Origin: Aquabacter spiritensis
GTDB taxonomy: Bacteria > Pseudomonadota > Alphaproteobacteria > Rhizobiales > Xanthobacteraceae
Assembly (NCBI RefSeq): GCF_004346185.1
Contig: NZ_SMAI01000009.1
Span: forward strand, 62,001-126,000
Length of the DNA stretch: 64,000 nucleotides
Direction of reading: 5' to 3'
This document shows positions 60,076-64,000 of this stretch, one piece after another (the stretch's first letter is position 1; each line of letters opens with the position of its first letter). Under the pieces are notes generated by a model. It was not told the DNA's origin. It saw only the letters and a program-made list of their open reading frames with translations, and ran no database searches. A program made the translations under genes and the position numbers.

Positions 60076-61452
60076 TCAGAAGAATTCGAGGCTGACGCGG
60101 AACAGTTGCTCCACGCGCTTGATGCGCTCGGCGAGGGCGAACAGGATCACCCGATCCTGCGCCCGAACCACGGTGTCTCCGGTCGGCAGAATCACCTGCC
60201 CGCCGCGCACGATCGCACCGACGCGCAGACCGTCGAGCAGGTCGACGTCGCGCAGCGGCTTGCCCACCAGCGGCGAGGTCTCCAGCGCTTCGGCCTCGAT
60301 CACTTCCCCCGCGCCATCGAGCAGCGCATGCACGCGGTGGATGCGGCCGCGCCTGACGTGCTGGAGGATCTTAGAGACCGTGATCTGGCGCGGATTGACA
60401 TGCGCGTCGATGCCGAGCCCCTGGGCAAAAGCGGCATATCCCTGCTCATTGACCAGCGAGAGAATGCGCCGCGCGCCGATCTGCTTGGCAAGCAGGCAGG
60501 AGAGGATGTTGATGCGGTCGTCATTGGTGACGGCGATCATGGTGTCGGCGTCCGGCACGCCGGCTTCGTCGAGAATGTCGCGGTTGAGCGCGTCGCCGTG
60601 CAGCACCACGGCGCGGTCGAGCACCTCGGCGATCGCCTGGGCGCGCTCGCGCCCCGCTTCCAACACCTTGATTTTCGCGGCCGCATTGCGGCGCTCGAGT
60701 TCCTGCGCGACGTAAAGGCCAATATTGCCGCCGCCGGCGATGACGATGCGCTGGCCCGGGATTTCGTCGTGGCCGAAGATCGACAGGGTCCGCTTCACCT
60801 GTCCTGCCTCGGCGACGAAATAGGCGATGTCGCCGACCTTGATCGCATCGGTGCTCTTCAGCACCACCGGCTTTCCCTCGCGCAGCACCGCGACGATGGT
60901 GGCGCGCAGATCCGGGAACAATTGGGTCAGTTCGCGCAGCGGCGTGTCGAGGACGGGGCACTCCTCGCCGCACAGCACGCCTGCCACCACCACCGCGCCG
61001 TCGGCGAAATTCACCGTATCCACGGCGCCGGGCAGCGACAGGCGCCGCAGCACCATCTCGCCGACCTCGACCTCCGGGGAAATCACCACGTCGATCGGCA
61101 TGTGATCGCGCGAGAGCATGGCGCGCCATTCCGGCTGGAGATAGGTCTGGGCGCGAATCCGGGCAACCTTGGTCGGGACGTTGAACAGCGAGTGCCCGAC
61201 CTGGCAGGCCACCATGTTGACCTCGTCCGCCAAAGTGACGGCGATCAGCATGTCCGCCTGCTCGACGCCGGCCTTGGCGAGCACGTCGGGGTGCGAGCCG
61301 TGGCCCACGATGCCGCGCACATCGAGTTGCTCGGTCGCAGCCTGGACGCGGCGCGGATCGGCATCCACGATGGAGACGTCGTTCTGCTCGCCAGCAAGGC
61401 GCTCGGCGATGCCGAACCCCACCTGCCCTGCCCCGCAGATCACAACCTTCAT
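60076..61452 (-). CDS. trkA: Trk system potassium transporter subunit TrkA
   Basis: The 458-residue peripheral NAD-binding subunit has two RCK modules. The first starts MKVVICGAGQVGFGIAERL with a Rossmann fold and is followed by a TrkA_C domain; the second starts near 232 with RIVIAGGGNIGLYVAQELE and has its own TrkA_C. It gates TrkH in response to nucleotides. It sits between ntrX and trkH. Confidence 0.92.
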   Translation of the reverse strand: MKVVICGAGQVGFGIAERLAGEQNDVSIVDADPRRVQAATEQLDVRGIVGHGSHPDVLAKAGVEQADMLIAVTLADEVNMVACQVGHSLFNVPTKVARIRAQTYLQPEWRAMLSRDHMPIDVVISPEVEVGEMVLRRLSLPGAVDTVNFADGAVVVAGVLCGEECPVLDTPLRELTQLFPDLRATIVAVLREGKPVVLKSTDAIKVGDIAYFVAEAGQVKRTLSIFGHDEIPGQRIVIAGGGNIGLYVAQELERRNAAAKIKVLEAGRERAQAIAEVLDRAVVLHGDALNRDILDEAGVPDADTMIAVTNDDRINILSCLLAKQIGARRILSLVNEQGYAAFAQGLGIDAHVNPRQITVSKILQHVRRGRIHRVHALLDGAGEVIEAEALETSPLVGKPLRDVDLLDGLRVGAIVRGGQVILPTGDTVVRAQDRVILFALAERIKRVEQLFRVSLEFF

Positions 61453-61586
61453 CGGCCCATCCCCCGAACTCTGCGAGCTTAACCCGTCGTCGTTCCGCCG
61501 CCTATGGCGGCGACATGCTTTCCCGCACACTCATATGCCTGGCCGAACGGCGGCGCGCGGCACGCAATGAGCGGAAGCCAGCGAAC

Positions 61587-61622
61587 TTGCAAGCGGTCTT
61601 GCAGGCGATCTTGCAGGCGATC
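61587..61622 (+). repeat. three copies of a 12-nt tandem repeat between trkA and ntrX
   Basis: TTGCAAGCGGTC, TTGCAGGCGATC and TTGCAGGCGATC lie in tandem, the last two identical. The 12-nt period is the same as at 27313-27360, but the unit is different. Confidence 0.65.
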
Positions 61623-61660
61623 TCCGATCCCAATGGGCGCAAACGCGTCGCGTGCGACGC

Positions 61661-63022
61661 TCACCCGACGCCGAGCGCTTTCAGCTTGCGATGCAAGGCT
61701 GAGCGCTCCATGCCGACGAATTCGGCGGTCCGCGAGATGTTGCCGCCGAAGCGGTTGATCTGCGCGGCGAGATATTCCCGCTCGAATACTTCGCGCGCCT
61801 CCCGTAGGGGCAGGCCCATGAGATGCTCGCCGCCATTGCCGTTGGGCAGGTTCGGCACCAGAGCCCCGACGTCGGGAGGCAGCATCGAGGCGGTGACGAC
61901 CGCTTCGGGATCGCCGCCGGCGAGGATCAGCACGCGCTCCACATTGTTGCGGAGCTGGCGGACATTGCCCGGCCAATCGTGCGACTGCAGCACCGCCATC
62001 GCGTCGTCGGCGATGCGGCGGCGCGGTAGCCCGGTCGTCTGCGAGATCAAGTCGATGAAGAAGTCGACGAGTTCGGGAATGTCCTCGCGCCGGTCGGCCA
62101 GAGGCGGTACGCGGATCGGCACCACCGAGAGGCGGTGATAGAGGTCTTCGCGGAACCGGCCCTTGGCGATCTCCTCCTCCATATGGCGCCCTGTGGACGA
62201 GATGATGCGCACGTCGACGCTCACCTTCTCGGTCCCGCCTATCCGGGTGAAGGTCTGTTCCACCAGCACACGCAGCACCCGGTTCTGGGTCTCGCGCGGC
62301 ATGTCGGCGATTTCGTCGAGGAACAGGGTCCCGCCATGGGCCTCTTCGAGGGCGCCGCGCCGCGGCTCGCGCCCCTCGCCCGGCTCCACGCCGAACAGCT
62401 CGAATTCCAAGCGTTCGGGCGTGATCGCCGCAGCATTGATGACGATGAAAGGTCCGGGGGCGCGAACCGAAGCGGCATGGATCATGCGCGCCGCCAGTTC
62501 CTTGCCTGAGCCCGATGGACCGACGATCAGGATGCGCGAATTCGTGGGGCCGACGCGCTCGATGGTCGCGCGCAATTGCTGGATTGCGCTGGAGCGCCCG
62601 ACAAGCTTGTGCGGGGTGAGTTGTTTCAACTCGCGCACCTCGCGCCGCAGGCGCAGGGTCTCCAGGGCGCGTTGGGTAATCAGGATCAGCCGGTCGGCAT
62701 TGAACGGCTTTTCGACGAAGTCGTAGGCGCCGCGCTTGATCGCCGCGACAGCGGTCTCGATATTTCCGTGGCCGGAAATCATCACCACCGGCACGTCGGG
62801 ATGCTCGGCCTTGATCACATCGAGCAGTTCCAGCCCGTCCATGCGGCTGCCTTGCAACCAGATGTCGAGGAAGATCAAGTTTGGACGGCGCGTAGCGATC
62901 GCGGCGAGCGCGGTGTCGGCATCGCGTGCGGTCCGGGCCGAAAAGCCCTCGTCCTCCAGGATGCCCGCGACCAGATCGCGGATGTCGGCCTCGTCGTCGA
63001 CGATCAGAATGTCATAGGCCAT
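61661..63022 (-). CDS. ntrX: nitrogen regulation response regulator NtrX
   Basis: The 453-residue regulator has an N-terminal receiver (Asp9, Asp10, phospho-acceptor Asp53), a sigma-54 AAA+ domain (Walker A GPSGSGKE near 168; Walker B GGTLFLDEIAD), and a C-terminal Fis-type HTH (NRFGGNISRTAEFVGMERSALHRKL). The GAFTGA loop that contacts sigma-54 is absent; the chain runs ELFGVEPGEGREPRRGALEEA at that place, as in other alphaproteobacterial NtrX. It works with NtrY, whose gene ends 3 nt upstream. It governs nitrogen, envelope and redox responses. Confidence 0.92.
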   Translation of the reverse strand: MAYDILIVDDEADIRDLVAGILEDEGFSARTARDADTALAAIATRRPNLIFLDIWLQGSRMDGLELLDVIKAEHPDVPVVMISGHGNIETAVAAIKRGAYDFVEKPFNADRLILITQRALETLRLRREVRELKQLTPHKLVGRSSAIQQLRATIERVGPTNSRILIVGPSGSGKELAARMIHAASVRAPGPFIVINAAAITPERLEFELFGVEPGEGREPRRGALEEAHGGTLFLDEIADMPRETQNRVLRVLVEQTFTRIGGTEKVSVDVRIISSTGRHMEEEIAKGRFREDLYHRLSVVPIRVPPLADRREDIPELVDFFIDLISQTTGLPRRRIADDAMAVLQSHDWPGNVRQLRNNVERVLILAGGDPEAVVTASMLPPDVGALVPNLPNGNGGEHLMGLPLREAREVFEREYLAAQINRFGGNISRTAEFVGMERSALHRKLKALGVG

Positions 63023-63025
63023 GCA

Positions 63026-64000
63026 TCAGGCTCCCTGGGCCTGGGTGGCGGGGGCCGGCGCGGACGCCGGGCCGTCGGCGCGGAGCCGCAGCCGGATCCA
63101 GGCGCCGCGCCCGTTCGGCGAATCATAAAGCTCGATGCCCCCGCCGTGCTCTTCCATGATCTTTCCGACGATCGCGAGCCCCAGGCCCGTCCCCTTTTCA
63201 CGGGTCGTCACATAAGGCTCCAGCAGCCGGTTGCGGTTCTCCTGGGGCAGACCAGGTCCATTGTCGATCACGTCCACCACCAAGTCGTCTTTGGAGCGAT
63301 CCGCACGGATGCGGATCAGCCCCTGGCCGCGCTGCTCCGCCGGAACGGCCTCGATGGCCTCGGCGGCATTCTTAAGGATGTTGGTCAAGGCCTGGGAAAT
63401 CAGCCGGCGGTCGAACCGCGCCGGGAGGGAGGACGGCATTTCCACCTCGAACGTGACCTCAGGATGGCCGACGCGCATCAGGAAGACGCTTTGCCGCAGC
63501 GTTTCGGCGAGATCCTGGCTGTCCACGACCGGCTTGGGCATCCGCGCGAAGGATGAGAACTCGTCGACCATGCGGCCGATATCGCCGACCTGGCGGATGA
63601 TCGTGTCGGTACACTGGTCGAACACGTCGCGGTCCTGGGTAATGTGCTTGCCGTATTTGCGCTTCAGGCGCTCGGCCGAGAGCTGGATCGGGGTCAGCGG
63701 GTTCTTGATTTCATGGGCGATGCGGCGGGCCACGTCGGCCCAGGCGGAGGTGCGTTGGGCGGCAATCAGGGCGGTGATGTCGTCGAGCGTCACCACCCAC
63801 CCATGGTCGGCATCTCCCGCCTGTTCGGTCGTCACCCGCACCGCGAAGACGCGCTCACGCCCTTCGCGTACCAGCGTGACGTTGGATTGAACCGAGCGTT
63901 GGCGAGACCCCTCCGCTTCGGTCAGGAGATCCGCCAGTTCGGGCACCACAGCCTGGAGCGAGTGCCCCAGGGAATCGCTCTCTTTCAGTCCCAGCAGGCG
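63026..64000 (-). CDS. ntrY: nitrogen regulation sensor histidine kinase NtrY (C-terminal part)
   Basis: Only the C-terminal 324 residues are in the window; the frame runs open to the right edge, so the periplasmic, HAMP and part of the PAS domain are missing. The HisKA motif is RRIAHEIKNPLTPIQLSAERL; the HATPase domain shows NILKNAAEAI, DNGPGLP and GTGLGLAIV. A short Ala/Pro tail ends the protein. It phosphorylates NtrX. Confidence 0.93.
   Translation of the reverse strand, partial: RLLGLKESDSLGHSLQAVVPELADLLTEAEGSRQRSVQSNVTLVREGRERVFAVRVTTEQAGDADHGWVVTLDDITALIAAQRTSAWADVARRIAHEIKNPLTPIQLSAERLKRKYGKHITQDRDVFDQCTDTIIRQVGDIGRMVDEFSSFARMPKPVVDSQDLAETLRQSVFLMRVGHPEVTFEVEMPSSLPARFDRRLISQALTNILKNAAEAIEAVPAEQRGQGLIRIRADRSKDDLVVDVIDNGPGLPQENRNRLLEPYVTTREKGTGLGLAIVGKIMEEHGGGIELYDSPNGRGAWIRLRLRADGPASAPAPATQAQGA

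Overview
This 64 kb window is very GC-rich and densely coded. It looks like the chromosome of an alphaproteobacterium of the order Hyphomicrobiales (Rhizobiales), possibly near the Beijerinckiaceae/Methylocystaceae. Supporting signs are the block ntrY-ntrX-trkA-trkH-dat-hfq-hflX, a pyruvate dehydrogenase E1-beta that carries its own lipoyl domain, the DUF1491, DUF2059 and DUF465 genes, CtrA-type TTAA-N7-TAA boxes, and an N-methylglutamate pathway. Genus cannot be set from the sequence alone. No tRNA, rRNA, CRISPR array, transposase or phage gene was found.

Layout. 1-6.9 kb: a glycosyltransferase cut by the window edge, DUF2059 protein, rpiA, a small secreted protein, gph, a GT8-like gene in A/T-richer DNA, a hybrid histidine-kinase gene whose 3' end overlaps a small antisense membrane-protein gene, and an XRE-cupin regulator. 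6.9-27.6 kb: the metabolic core. Genes mgsA, mgsB, mgsC and gmaS make N-methylglutamate from methylamine and glutamate. A divergent amtB gene with a sigma-54 promoter imports ammonium or methylammonium. mgdABCD plus purU oxidise N-methylglutamate and pass the C1 unit to tetrahydrofolate and formate. Between the two halves sits a minus-strand 2-aminoethylphosphonate biosynthesis operon: pepM fused to a nucleotidyltransferase, ppd and phnW, with a LysR regulator that is divergent from mgdA.

27.8-33.2 kb: an orphan allophanate hydrolase, then a 2.5 kb A/T-richer island holding a type II restriction-modification pair (SacI-like nuclease and C5-cytosine methyltransferase). The island lies between a truncated remnant and an intact copy of the same uncharacterised gene. 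33.4-43.6 kb: cell envelope and signalling, with a class A penicillin-binding protein, DUF1214/DUF1254 proteins, DUF1491, a peptidoglycan-binding protein, a second CtrA-box histidine kinase, and three polytopic membrane proteins. 43.7-49.2 kb: a divergent catabolic set of aldehyde dehydrogenase, GMC oxidoreductase, enolase-superfamily enzyme and flavodoxin-like protein. 49.3-55.9 kb: ftsB and the pyruvate dehydrogenase operon. 55.9-64 kb (minus strand): ntrY-ntrX-trkA-trkH-dat-hfq-hflX.

The strongest new leads are: a 15-nt perfect palindrome exactly in the promoter spacer of the mgs operon, with a near copy before the XRE-cupin gene; the sigma-54 promoter of amtB; the phosphonate operon wedged into the methylamine pathway; matched CtrA-like boxes about 65 nt before two unlinked histidine kinases; and the restriction island bounded by homologous gene pieces.
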